Shown here piece by piece: positions 23,429-31,618 of a stretch of DNA of 64,000 nt. The position numbers were made by a program, and so were the translations under genes. The stretch's first letter is position 1, and each line of letters opens with the position of its first letter. The notes beneath the pieces are model-generated. The model was given only the letters and a program-made list of their open reading frames with translations, was not told where the DNA came from and made no database searches. Source of the stretch: Nocardia wallacei (GTDB taxonomy: Bacteria; Actinomycetota; Actinomycetes; Mycobacteriales; Mycobacteriaceae); NCBI RefSeq assembly GCF_014466955.1, contig NZ_AP023396.1, positions 3,038,001-3,102,000 of the forward strand, read 5' to 3'.

Positions 23429-24853
23429 TTACTCCGCCGCGTAGCCCAGGATGGCCTTGGTCTCCAGGTACTCCTCGAAGCCGTCCTGGCCCCACTCCCG
23501 GCCGTTGCCGCTCTTGCGGTAGCCGCCGAAGGGGGCGCGGAAGTCGAAGGCGTCGTTGACGGTCACCCATCCGGCGCTGATGCGGCGGGCGACGGCGCGG
23601 GCCTGATCGAGGTCGGCGCCCGCGACATTGGCGGCGAGGCCGTACTCGGTGTCATTGGCGATCTCCACGGCCTGGTCGAGGTCGTCGTAGCCGAGGATGG
23701 TCAGCACCGGGCCGAAGATCTCCTCGCGGGCGATGGTCATGTCGTTGGTGACGTTCGCGAACACGGTCGGTTTGACGTAATAGCCCTTGGTCAGGCCCTC
23801 GGGACGGCCGGTGCCGCCGGTCACCAGCGTGGCGCCCTCGTCGATGCCCTTCTGGATCAGCGCCTGGATCTTGTCGAACTGGGCACCCGACACCACGGGC
23901 CCCAGCGCGACGTCTCCGGTCGGATCACCCACGGACAGTTGCGAAGCCGCGTCCCGGGCCGCCGCGACGGCGTCGTCCATGCGGGTGCGCGGCACCAGCA
24001 TCCGCGACAGTGCGCTGCAGGTCTGGCCGGAGTTGTTCATCAGGGTCGCGACCGCGCTGCCGACATTGGCCGCCAACCGCGCGTCGTCGAGGACGATGTT
24101 CGGGCTCTTGCCGCCCAGCTCCTGGGTGACCCGCTTGACGGTGGGCGCGGCGCTCCTGGCGATCTCGATGCCCGCGCGGGTGGAACCGGTGAAAGAGATC
24201 AGGTCCACGCCGGGATGCGCGGACAGCGGCGCGCCCACGCTCGGCCCGTCGCCCTGCACCAGATTGAAGACCCCGGCGGGAACGCCTGCGGCATCGAGGA
24301 TCTCGGCGAAGATCTGCCCGCTGAACGGCGACTGTTCCGACGGCTTGAGCACCACCGCGCACCCGGCGGCCAGGGCCGGGAAGACCTTCACCGCGATCTG
24401 GTTCAGCGGCCAGTTCCACGGCGTGATCAGTCCGCACACCCCGATGGGCTCCTTGACGATCAGGGTGGCCCCGCGCGGCTGCTCGAACGAGTAGTTCTCC
24501 AGTACCTCGAGCACCGTGGCCAGATGCCCGGCGCCGAGGTCGACCTGGAAGCCGCCCGCCAGCGCGGCCGGGGCGCCCATCTCCTCGGTCAGCGCGGCGG
24601 CGAGATCCCCGCGGCGCCGGTCGTATTCGGCGCCGATCGCGCGCAATACCGCCAGCCGATCCACGACGGGGGTGGCCGCCCAGGCCGGGAACGCCTGCCG
24701 GGCGGCCGCGACCGCCAGGTCGACATCGGCGGCCGACCCGCGCGCGACCCGTCCGGCGATCTCCTCGGTGGCCGGGTTCACCACGTCGAACGTCTGTGCC
24801 GCGGCCGGATCGGTCCACTTGCCGCCGATGTAGAACTTCGAATACTCGCGCAT
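23429..24853 (-). CDS. Aldehyde dehydrogenase
   Basis: A 474-residue ALDH, last gene of the ~9.8-kb minus-strand operon that begins at 33274. The catalytic Cys279 lies in NNSGQTCSALSR, the base Glu in TQELGGKSP, and PWNWPL and FTGST are present. It is coupled by ATGA overlap to the thiamine-diphosphate enzyme upstream, which suggests that it oxidises the aldehyde released by that enzyme. The final residues FEEYLETKAILGY are typical of the betaine-aldehyde-type branch. Confidence 0.93.
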   Translation of the reverse strand: MREYSKFYIGGKWTDPAAAQTFDVVNPATEEIAGRVARGSAADVDLAVAAARQAFPAWAATPVVDRLAVLRAIGAEYDRRRGDLAAALTEEMGAPAALAGGFQVDLGAGHLATVLEVLENYSFEQPRGATLIVKEPIGVCGLITPWNWPLNQIAVKVFPALAAGCAVVLKPSEQSPFSGQIFAEILDAAGVPAGVFNLVQGDGPSVGAPLSAHPGVDLISFTGSTRAGIEIARSAAPTVKRVTQELGGKSPNIVLDDARLAANVGSAVATLMNNSGQTCSALSRMLVPRTRMDDAVAAARDAASQLSVGDPTGDVALGPVVSGAQFDKIQALIQKGIDEGATLVTGGTGRPEGLTKGYYVKPTVFANVTNDMTIAREEIFGPVLTILGYDDLDQAVEIANDTEYGLAANVAGADLDQARAVARRISAGWVTVNDAFDFRAPFGGYRKSGNGREWGQDGFEEYLETKAILGYAAE

Positions 24854-26559
24854 CACTGCTGTCCTTCCGCGTACCAGGTGCGGAACTCGTCGTAGCTCGG
24901 CATTTCCTCCGAGTTCGCCTTCGGGTCGACGGCGACGTGGACGACGCCGGGCTTCCCGCTGGCGTAGGCCCGTTTGATCGCGGGTGCGATGTCCTCGTCG
25001 CGTTCGACGTATTCGCCGTAGCAGCCGAAGCCTTCGGCCACCTTGTCCAGCCGCACGTCCTTGCTCCAGTGCACGCCGGTCTCCAGCGACCCGTGCCCGA
25101 AGGTGCGCTTGTAGACACCGACCTCCAGCCCCCACGCGTAGTCCACGCCGACCACGCACACGAGCGGAAGATTAAGTCGCGCAGCGGTTTCCAGCTCGGC
25201 GATCTGGAACTGGAACGACGAGTCGCCGGTGACCAGCATGACCGGCCGCTTGCCGCCGTCGGCCACCGAGGCGCCCACGGCGTAGGGCAGGCCCGTGCCC
25301 AGATGGCCGAAGTTCTGGTTCCAGATCACGTCGTGGGGCTTGGCCTGCGAGTAGGTCCAGCCGAAGATCGTGGTGGCGCCGCCGTCGCGGACCATGATGC
25401 CGTCCGGCGGGAACGCCTTGGTGGCCTCCACGATCATCCGCGCGGGATGCACCGGGCTCGCGCCGGCGGGCGCGGTCTCGGCCAGCTCCGCCAGCTGCGC
25501 GGCGTCCTGCTCGATCCAGCGCCGCAGCTCCGGCGTCGGCGTGCGCGGGGTGTCCCGCAACGCCTCCACCAGCTGCGGCACGATGGCCCGCAGGTCGCCG
25601 ACGAGCGGCACGTCGATCGGGCGGTTCACGCCGATGGCCGCTGGATCCTGTTCGATCAGAATCCATTTCCGGTTCGCCTCGTTGGCCACCCAGTGCCGTC
25701 CGCGCCCGAAGTGCACCGGTTCGCCGAGTTCGGTGCCGATGGCCAGCACCAGATCCGACTGCACCACCGCCTCCAGCCCGGCCTTGGAGAAGCCGTACGC
25801 GAAGGTGCGATCCTCCAGCCCCTTGATGTAGGAGGTGCCGCCGGAGGTCTGCAGCACCGGGCCCGCGACCAGATCGGCCAGCGCTTTCACCGACTCCCCG
25901 GCCCGCGCGGTGTGCACGCCGTGCCCGACCAGCAGGATGGGCTGCTTCGCCGCCTGGATGTATGCCACCGCCTCGGCCACCTTGTCGGGACCGGCGGTCT
26001 GGCCGACGAGCCGATAAGCCCTGGGCGGCAACACCGGTGGCGCGTCGAGTTCGGCGGTGATCACGTGCGACGGATACTCGATGTACACCGGTCCCGGCGT
26101 GCCCGACAGCGCCTTGCGCAGGCCCTCGCGGATGATCTCGTCGGTCTGGTCCGCGTATTCGATACTGGCGCTGTATTTCACCGAGTTCTCGATCAGCGGC
26201 GCCTGCTGCACGAACTGGATCCGGCCGCGGCGTACCCGTTGCTCGGTGATCCGGGCGCGCTGCCCGCCGAGGAATACGATGGGGGAGTTCTCCACCTTGG
26301 CGCACATCACCGAACCGGCCAGGTTCGCGATGCCCGGGCCGAGCGTGGCGATGGCCAGCGCGGCCTTGCCGGTCATCCGCGACACCGCCTCCGCCATGAA
26401 ACCGGCGGACTCCTCGTGGTGCGGCGCGACCACATTCCAGCCGCGCTCCTCGGCGAGATGGAACAGGTGCACGAAGTTCGGATCGGGGATACCGAAGATC
26501 GTGCTGATGCCCTCGGCCTCGAAGAGGTCGAGAATGCGTTCGTAGACCTTGACTGCCAT
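24853..26559 (-). CDS. Thiamine diphosphate-dependent enzyme (acetolactate synthase/2-hydroxyacyl-CoA lyase-like)
   Basis: A 568-residue three-domain ThDP enzyme: PYR domain with the activating Glu49 in PHHEESAGF, central domain, and PP domain with GDSSFQFQIAELETAA. The ThDP/Mg motif is atypical: GDS instead of GDG and VD where NN is usual. Overall shape is that of the acetolactate synthase/oxalyl-CoA decarboxylase/2-hydroxyacyl-CoA lyase group. Coupled to an aldehyde dehydrogenase, it may cleave a 2-hydroxyacyl-CoA or decarboxylate a 2-oxo acid to an aldehyde. Biosynthetic acetolactate synthase is unlikely in this operon. Confidence 0.85.
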   Translation of the reverse strand: MAVKVYERILDLFEAEGISTIFGIPDPNFVHLFHLAEERGWNVVAPHHEESAGFMAEAVSRMTGKAALAIATLGPGIANLAGSVMCAKVENSPIVFLGGQRARITEQRVRRGRIQFVQQAPLIENSVKYSASIEYADQTDEIIREGLRKALSGTPGPVYIEYPSHVITAELDAPPVLPPRAYRLVGQTAGPDKVAEAVAYIQAAKQPILLVGHGVHTARAGESVKALADLVAGPVLQTSGGTSYIKGLEDRTFAYGFSKAGLEAVVQSDLVLAIGTELGEPVHFGRGRHWVANEANRKWILIEQDPAAIGVNRPIDVPLVGDLRAIVPQLVEALRDTPRTPTPELRRWIEQDAAQLAELAETAPAGASPVHPARMIVEATKAFPPDGIMVRDGGATTIFGWTYSQAKPHDVIWNQNFGHLGTGLPYAVGASVADGGKRPVMLVTGDSSFQFQIAELETAARLNLPLVCVVGVDYAWGLEVGVYKRTFGHGSLETGVHWSKDVRLDKVAEGFGCYGEYVERDEDIAPAIKRAYASGKPGVVHVAVDPKANSEEMPSYDEFRTWYAEGQQ

Positions 26560-26567
26560 GCCTGTCC

Positions 26568-27479
26568 TCACTTCCCTGCCCTGGCCATCGCGAAGCTTCT
26601 GCCGATGTGGTCGGCATGGGCCGACGCGGGCGGCAGGATCCAGGAGTTGTCGGTATTGCGAATCTCGTCGATGCGCGCGGCGACCTCGCCGACGGTCCAC
26701 GAGGGCTGATACACGCCCGGCGTCTCGGCGATATAGGCCCGCGCCAGCCGGCCCGCGATCGACACCAGCAATTCGCCACTGAGCGTGCAGGTTTCGTGCG
26801 CCAGGTAGCCGACGGCGGGTGCCACGAGTTCCGGCCGCATGTCCGGATAGGCCGAGGTGTCGATGCCCGCGGCCATCCGGGTGAGCGCCGAGGGCACGAT
26901 GACGTTGGATTTGACGCCCACGTCGGCGCCCTCCAGCGCGACCACGCTGGACAGTCCGATCACCCCGGCCTTGGCGACGGCGTAGTTGGCCACCGCCTTG
27001 TTGCCGTAGAGGCCGCCGATGGAGGAGGTCAGCACCACCCGCCCGTACCCGGCCTTGCTCATCACCGGGAAACCGGCGCGCACCACGTGGAAGGCGCCGC
27101 GCAGATGCACGTCCACGACGGCCTCGAAATCCTCGTAGCTCAGCTCGGTCAGCGATCCGTAGCGGACGTTGCCCGCGTTGTGGATCAGGATGTCGAGGCG
27201 GCCGAAATGGTCCAGGGCCGATTCGACGATCGCCCGCCCGCCCGCCGCCGTGGCCACCGAGTCGGTGTTGGCCACCGCCTCGCCCCCGGCGTCCTTGATC
27301 GCCCGGGCCGCCGCCGCGGCCACATCGGCCTCGAAGACGTCGCCGCGGGTGGTGCCGCCGACGTCGTTGACGACCACCTTCGCGCCCAGGGCGGCAAGGA
27401 GTTCGGCGTAGGCGCGGCCCAATCCCCGTCCGGCGCCGGTGATCACGGCGACGCGATCGTCGAATCTCAGTTCAGGCAC
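26568..27479 (-). CDS. SDR, MFE-2-like 3-hydroxyacyl-CoA dehydrogenase type
   Basis: A 303-residue SDR. TGAGRGLG at residues 14-21 and the VVNDVGG strand after it are characteristic of the dehydrogenase domain of peroxisomal-type multifunctional enzyme 2 and its bacterial relatives. The active site is VLTSSIGG and NYAVAKAG. The usual C-terminal GGxx ends instead in a longer tail with SWTVGEVAARIDEI and NSWILPPAS, also seen in MFE-2-type proteins. It probably oxidises a 3-hydroxyacyl-CoA. GTG start with AGAGGA upstream; 8 bp from the ThDP gene. Confidence 0.88.
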   Translation of the reverse strand: MPELRFDDRVAVITGAGRGLGRAYAELLAALGAKVVVNDVGGTTRGDVFEADVAAAAARAIKDAGGEAVANTDSVATAAGGRAIVESALDHFGRLDILIHNAGNVRYGSLTELSYEDFEAVVDVHLRGAFHVVRAGFPVMSKAGYGRVVLTSSIGGLYGNKAVANYAVAKAGVIGLSSVVALEGADVGVKSNVIVPSALTRMAAGIDTSAYPDMRPELVAPAVGYLAHETCTLSGELLVSIAGRLARAYIAETPGVYQPSWTVGEVAARIDEIRNTDNSWILPPASAHADHIGRSFAMARAGK

Positions 27480-27507
27480 GGTGTTCGGTCCTCTCCGGCT
27501 GGACGTA

Positions 27508-29334
27508 TCACTTTTTCAAGGTCAAGCCCGCCAGGTCGCCCGCGTCTCGCCAGCCCTGCAACATTTCCTCGAGCACGTAGAAGCCGCCCCAGAACGGGTC
27601 GCCGAGGAACGAGCGCCCGTTCGGCTCGCCCTCGCTGTTGTAGTAGCCGGGCGTGCACTCCGAGACGAAGGTGCTGTTGTCGACGGTGTTCGCGCGGATG
27701 GTCTGTACCCAGCCGGCCTCGGCGTCGGCGGTGGGTTCCACCACGGTGGCGCCGCGCTGCTGGGCCTGCTCGACGATGTAGGCGATGTGGTCGGCCTGCT
27801 GCTCGAACATCAGGGTGGTGGCCGCGGTGACGCCGCCCTGGATGAACCCGGTGAAGTAGATGTTCGGGAACCCGTGCGTGGTGATGCCGTGCAGCGTCCG
27901 GAAACCCTTGCCCCAGTGTTCGTAGAGCGAGCGGCCGCCGCGGCCGGTGAACGGCTCGATGTCGTACTGGCGGTCCAGGGAGGTGGTGATCTCGAAGCCG
28001 CTGGCGAAGATGATGCAGTCGACCTCGTGCTCGACGCCGTGGGCGAGGATGCCCTGCGCGGTGATGCGCTCGACGCCCTTGGTGTCGGAGACGTCGACCA
28101 GCGTCACGTTGGGGCGGTTGAAGGTCGGCAGGTACTCGTCGTTGAAGACCGGCCGCTTGCACATGTTGCGGTAGTAGGGCTTGAGCTTCTCGGCCGTCTC
28201 CGGATCCTCGACGATCTCCTCGACCCGCCGCCGCAGCCGCTCCATCGCCCGGTAGTCCTCGATCTCCTTGAGCTCCAGGAACTTCGCCGGATCGGCGAGC
28301 GCGGCCCAGCCGCCCGTCGCGTTCAGCTTCGCGGCCAGGTTGCGCGCGACCTCGGTCCAGCCGTCGCAGATGAGGTCCGGCTCGCCGGGGCTGTAGAACG
28401 CGAAGGCGGCGTTGTGGAAGTTGCGCTGCCGCTCCGCCCGCCAGCCCGGCCGCAGCGACTTCACCCATTCCGGGTCGGTGGGGTAGTTGTCGCGTTCGAA
28501 GATGTAGGACGGGGTGCGCTGGAAGACGGTGAGATGCTTCGCATCCCGGGCCAGATGCGGAATCGCCTGCACGGCAGTCGATCCCGTGCCTATGATGGCG
28601 ACCTTCTTGTCGGCGAGGCGGTCCAGGCCGCCGTGCAGGTTCCCGCCGGTGTACTCGTAGTCCCAGCGTGCGGTGTGGAAGGTGTGGCCCCGGAAGTCCT
28701 TGATGCCGGGGATACCGGGCAATTTCGGCCGGTTGTAGGGACCTTGGCACATCACCACGAAGCGGGCGCGGATATCGTCGCCCCGGTTGGTGCCGATCCG
28801 CCAGCGCTCGATCTCCTCGTCCCATTCCAGCGAACGGGTCAGGGTATGGAAGATCGCCTTGTCGTAGAGGCCGAAATGCTTCCCGATGCGCTGGGCGTGT
28901 TCGTAGTTCTCGTCGCCGTGGGTGAACTTCTCGGTCGGCATGTAGCCGGTTTCCTCGAGCAACGGCAGATAGGTGTACGCGTCCGAGTCGACCTGGATCC
29001 CCGGATAGCGATTCCAGTACCAGACCCCGCCGAAATCGCCGCCCAGCTCCACGATCCGGAAATCCGTGACACCCGCACGCAGCAGCCGGTGGGCGGTGAT
29101 GAGCCCCGCGAAACCGCCGCCCAGAACGACGACCTCGATATCGGCCGAGATCGGGGCGCGCGGCACCACGGGCAGATGCGGATCGCGTTCGTAGAATTCC
29201 GCGAACTCGTCCTCGGCCTCGAGGTACTGCTGCTGGCCGTCGGGCCGGAGCCGCTTGTCCCGCTCCGCCAGGTATTTGCGGCGCAACGCCTCCCTGTCGA
29301 CGTCGGGCGTTACCGTGGGCTCGCAGTGTCGCAT
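27508..29334 (-). CDS. Baeyer-Villiger-type flavin monooxygenase
   Basis: A 608-residue FAD/NADPH monooxygenase that inserts oxygen next to a ketone to make an ester or lactone. An N-terminal extension of ~65 residues leads to the first Rossmann motif GGGFAG (72-77). The Baeyer-Villiger fingerprint FRGHTFHTARWD starts at Phe214. A second Rossmann motif IGTGSTAVQ follows at ~245-253, and ATG-like FASGFE is near residue 450. RBS and ATG 29334 are clear. Placed between SDR and Rieske genes and with an SMP-30-like gene upstream, it likely opens a cyclic ketone. Confidence 0.93.
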   Translation of the reverse strand: MRHCEPTVTPDVDREALRRKYLAERDKRLRPDGQQQYLEAEDEFAEFYERDPHLPVVPRAPISADIEVVVLGGGFAGLITAHRLLRAGVTDFRIVELGGDFGGVWYWNRYPGIQVDSDAYTYLPLLEETGYMPTEKFTHGDENYEHAQRIGKHFGLYDKAIFHTLTRSLEWDEEIERWRIGTNRGDDIRARFVVMCQGPYNRPKLPGIPGIKDFRGHTFHTARWDYEYTGGNLHGGLDRLADKKVAIIGTGSTAVQAIPHLARDAKHLTVFQRTPSYIFERDNYPTDPEWVKSLRPGWRAERQRNFHNAAFAFYSPGEPDLICDGWTEVARNLAAKLNATGGWAALADPAKFLELKEIEDYRAMERLRRRVEEIVEDPETAEKLKPYYRNMCKRPVFNDEYLPTFNRPNVTLVDVSDTKGVERITAQGILAHGVEHEVDCIIFASGFEITTSLDRQYDIEPFTGRGGRSLYEHWGKGFRTLHGITTHGFPNIYFTGFIQGGVTAATTLMFEQQADHIAYIVEQAQQRGATVVEPTADAEAGWVQTIRANTVDNSTFVSECTPGYYNSEGEPNGRSFLGDPFWGGFYVLEEMLQGWRDAGDLAGLTLKK

Positions 29335-29383
29335 TCGGATGTCCTAGATCTCTTGCTCGAAATTCGTGGGTGGGATGCCACGG

Positions 29384-30739
29384 TCAGGTCAGCTCGCGGG
29401 GCTCGCCGGCGCCCATGTACGAGGCGAGGTTGTGATGCAGGTTGACGATGCTGCGTTCGCGGTACGGGTTGGGCTTGGCGCCGCTGAAGCCGCGCGACTT
29501 CAAACCCTTCTGCACCGCGGCCATGTTCGAGAAGTCCTGCGGCAGCACGGTTCTCCAGTTCGGATCGCCCTCGGGCGTGTACTCCCACGCGGTCTCCGGT
29601 TCCTCGCCGGGCGGGAACAGCTCGAACACCGCCGCCTCGAAGATGCACTTGTCCGGGTCGTAGCCGTAGGGCCGGAACCGATAGCACAGCATGTTGTTGA
29701 GCGCGTGGCCGATCTGGAAGTTGGGGAAGATCTGCCAGGCGGTGCCGGCCCGGGCGACGATATCGGGATCGACCTTCGGCCAGACCACTCCGCGCGCCTC
29801 GTCCTCGGCGCGGGCGGTGTCGAGCCAGTAGCGCAGCACCTCGTTGGCGGGGGTGCCCTCGGGCAGCTCGTCGACCAGCCGGTTCGCGACGTCGACCAGG
29901 GTGCGGGTGGTGTTGGTGTTGGCGTTCTCCCAGGTGAAGTTCTGCAGCGTGGCCGTCGACACCCGGGCGTCGGGCCCGGCGCCGAGGCGCACCTTGGCCT
30001 GGTTCTCCTCCATGCCCTTCGGCGCGTCGTAACCGATGTTGCTGTGCTTGCCCTGCGCCCGCGCCCAGCCCAGGAACTGGCCGAAGTTCATGAACTCCGG
30101 GTGGGTGTATGGCACGTGGTAGGTCTCCATGAATGCCTCGAAGGCGACCTTCCAGTTGCAGTCGAAGGTCAGCCACCGGCGCCACCGGTAGCGCATCTTC
30201 TCCAGTTCGAAATGCTCGAGCAGGCTGGCGGCGGGTTCCAGATAGTCGCGCAGCGGTCCGGCGTCGGGATCCAGATTGATCCAGATCCAGCCGCCCCAGG
30301 TGTCCACCTGCACTCGATTCAGCCCGTCGTTGCCGGTCAGGCCGCACGGCCAGTCCTCGCGTTCGGCCACGAAGGTGTTGTTGCCCTCCAGGTCGTAGCG
30401 CCAGCCGTGGAAGCCGCAGACGAACTGCTTGCGGCTGCCGCGGGCGTCGTGCGCGCCCGGCGGGGTATCGATGAGGCGGCGGCCGCGGTGCGCGCACACG
30501 TTGTGGTAGGCGCGGATGGTGTCCGGGGCGGTGCGCACCACGATGATCGAATCGTCCTGGATCTCATAGGTCAGGAAGTCACCGACACGGGGAATCTCCT
30601 CCACCCGGTCGACCTGCTGCCACACCTTGGCCCAGAGTCTGTCGCGTTCGGCGCGCGCGTATTCCTCGGAGATGTACGCGTCCACGCCGATGACCAGCGG
30701 GGTCGACAGCGGTTCCGATCGCAGATCGGTTTCGGTCAT
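29384..30739 (-). CDS. Rieske non-haem iron oxygenase, catalytic subunit (third, distinct type)
   Basis: A 451-residue Rieske oxygenase. Cluster ligands are Cys82, His84, Cys108 and His111 (CAHRG, CGFHGW). The iron site is in NWKVAFEAFMETYHVPYTHPE with two His and a bridging Glu. It is only distantly related to the pair at 15402/17894 and no small partner protein follows. ATG 30739 has AGGAGG upstream; GTG 30742 is an alternative. No ferredoxin or reductase gene is in this operon, so electrons must come from elsewhere. Confidence 0.92.
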   Translation of the reverse strand: MTETDLRSEPLSTPLVIGVDAYISEEYARAERDRLWAKVWQQVDRVEEIPRVGDFLTYEIQDDSIIVVRTAPDTIRAYHNVCAHRGRRLIDTPPGAHDARGSRKQFVCGFHGWRYDLEGNNTFVAEREDWPCGLTGNDGLNRVQVDTWGGWIWINLDPDAGPLRDYLEPAASLLEHFELEKMRYRWRRWLTFDCNWKVAFEAFMETYHVPYTHPEFMNFGQFLGWARAQGKHSNIGYDAPKGMEENQAKVRLGAGPDARVSTATLQNFTWENANTNTTRTLVDVANRLVDELPEGTPANEVLRYWLDTARAEDEARGVVWPKVDPDIVARAGTAWQIFPNFQIGHALNNMLCYRFRPYGYDPDKCIFEAAVFELFPPGEEPETAWEYTPEGDPNWRTVLPQDFSNMAAVQKGLKSRGFSGAKPNPYRERSIVNLHHNLASYMGAGEPRELT

Positions 30740-30766
30740 CACATCCTCCTCATGGGCACCGCGGTG

Positions 30767-31612
30767 TCAGCGGGTGATGGCGGCGCGGAACGATTCGTCC
30801 TTCAGGAACAGCGAGGTGTTGTCGGCGCCGAGGTGGGTCCATTTGAGATTCAGCCCGCCGTCGACCAGCAGCGTCTGCCCGGTGATGTAGGTCGACAGGT
30901 CCGACAGCAGGAACAGGATCGGCCCGGCCTGCTCGTCCGGGGTGCCGCGGCGGCCCATGGCGATGGCGAGGCGGTCGCGCCCGGGGTCCTCGTCGACGTA
31001 GGCGCCCGAGGCCGGGGTCTGCGTGACGCCGGGGGCCACGGCGTTCACCCGGATGCCGTCGAGGGCCAGCTCGACGGCCATGGTGCGGGTCACCGACACC
31101 AGCGCGGCCTTGGCGGTGCCGTAGGCGATATGGAAAGGGGCGGTGTTCATTCCGCTGATGGAGGAGATCGACACGATCGACCCGCCGCGGCCTCGCGACT
31201 GCAGTTCGGCGGCGACCGCCTGGCTCATGAAGAACATCGTTTCGAGGTTCTGGGTGAACAGCGCGCGCCAGTCCGCCCGGGTCACCCGGGTGGACGGCAT
31301 CCAGGTCGACGGTGCGGCGCCGCCCGCGACATTGACCAGCCCGTGCAACTCGCCGTCGGCCCGGCGGGCGTGCTCGAGGACCGTCGCGATGCCCTCGTCG
31401 GTGGCCGCGTCGGCGGCGACCGGCAGCACCGAAAGCCCTTCGGCCGCCAGCGGTTCGACGTGTTTCGCCAGATTCTCCGCCGATCGGCTGACCGCGATCA
31501 CGGTGGCGCCCGCGCTCGCGACCTTGCGGGTCACCGTGGTGCCGATGCCGCCACCGCCCGCGCCGGATACGATGACGACGCGGCCCCGCAGTCCGAATCC
31601 GTTGTCGGTCAT
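30767..31612 (-). CDS. Short-chain dehydrogenase/reductase
   Basis: A 281-residue SDR with a glycine-rich cofactor motif GAGGGGIG (17-24), NVAG-like VNVAGG, active-site Ser in SISSISG and AYGTAKAA as the Tyr/Lys pair, plus YITGQTLLVDGG near the end. The tail of ~20 residues after this motif is longer than usual. In a pathway with a Rieske hydroxylase and a Baeyer-Villiger enzyme it would fit the oxidation of an alcohol to the ketone. It ends 27 bp before the Rieske start codon. Confidence 0.9.
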   Translation of the reverse strand: MTDNGFGLRGRVVIVSGAGGGGIGTTVTRKVASAGATVIAVSRSAENLAKHVEPLAAEGLSVLPVAADAATDEGIATVLEHARRADGELHGLVNVAGGAAPSTWMPSTRVTRADWRALFTQNLETMFFMSQAVAAELQSRGRGGSIVSISSISGMNTAPFHIAYGTAKAALVSVTRTMAVELALDGIRVNAVAPGVTQTPASGAYVDEDPGRDRLAIAMGRRGTPDEQAGPILFLLSDLSTYITGQTLLVDGGLNLKWTHLGADNTSLFLKDESFRAAITR

Positions 31613-31618
31613 GGCTGC

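Noticed and set aside
24796..26709. Long plus-strand open frame antisense to the ThDP gene
   Set aside because: The minus strand carries a recognisable full-length enzyme; the plus-strand product resembles nothing and mirrors its codons.
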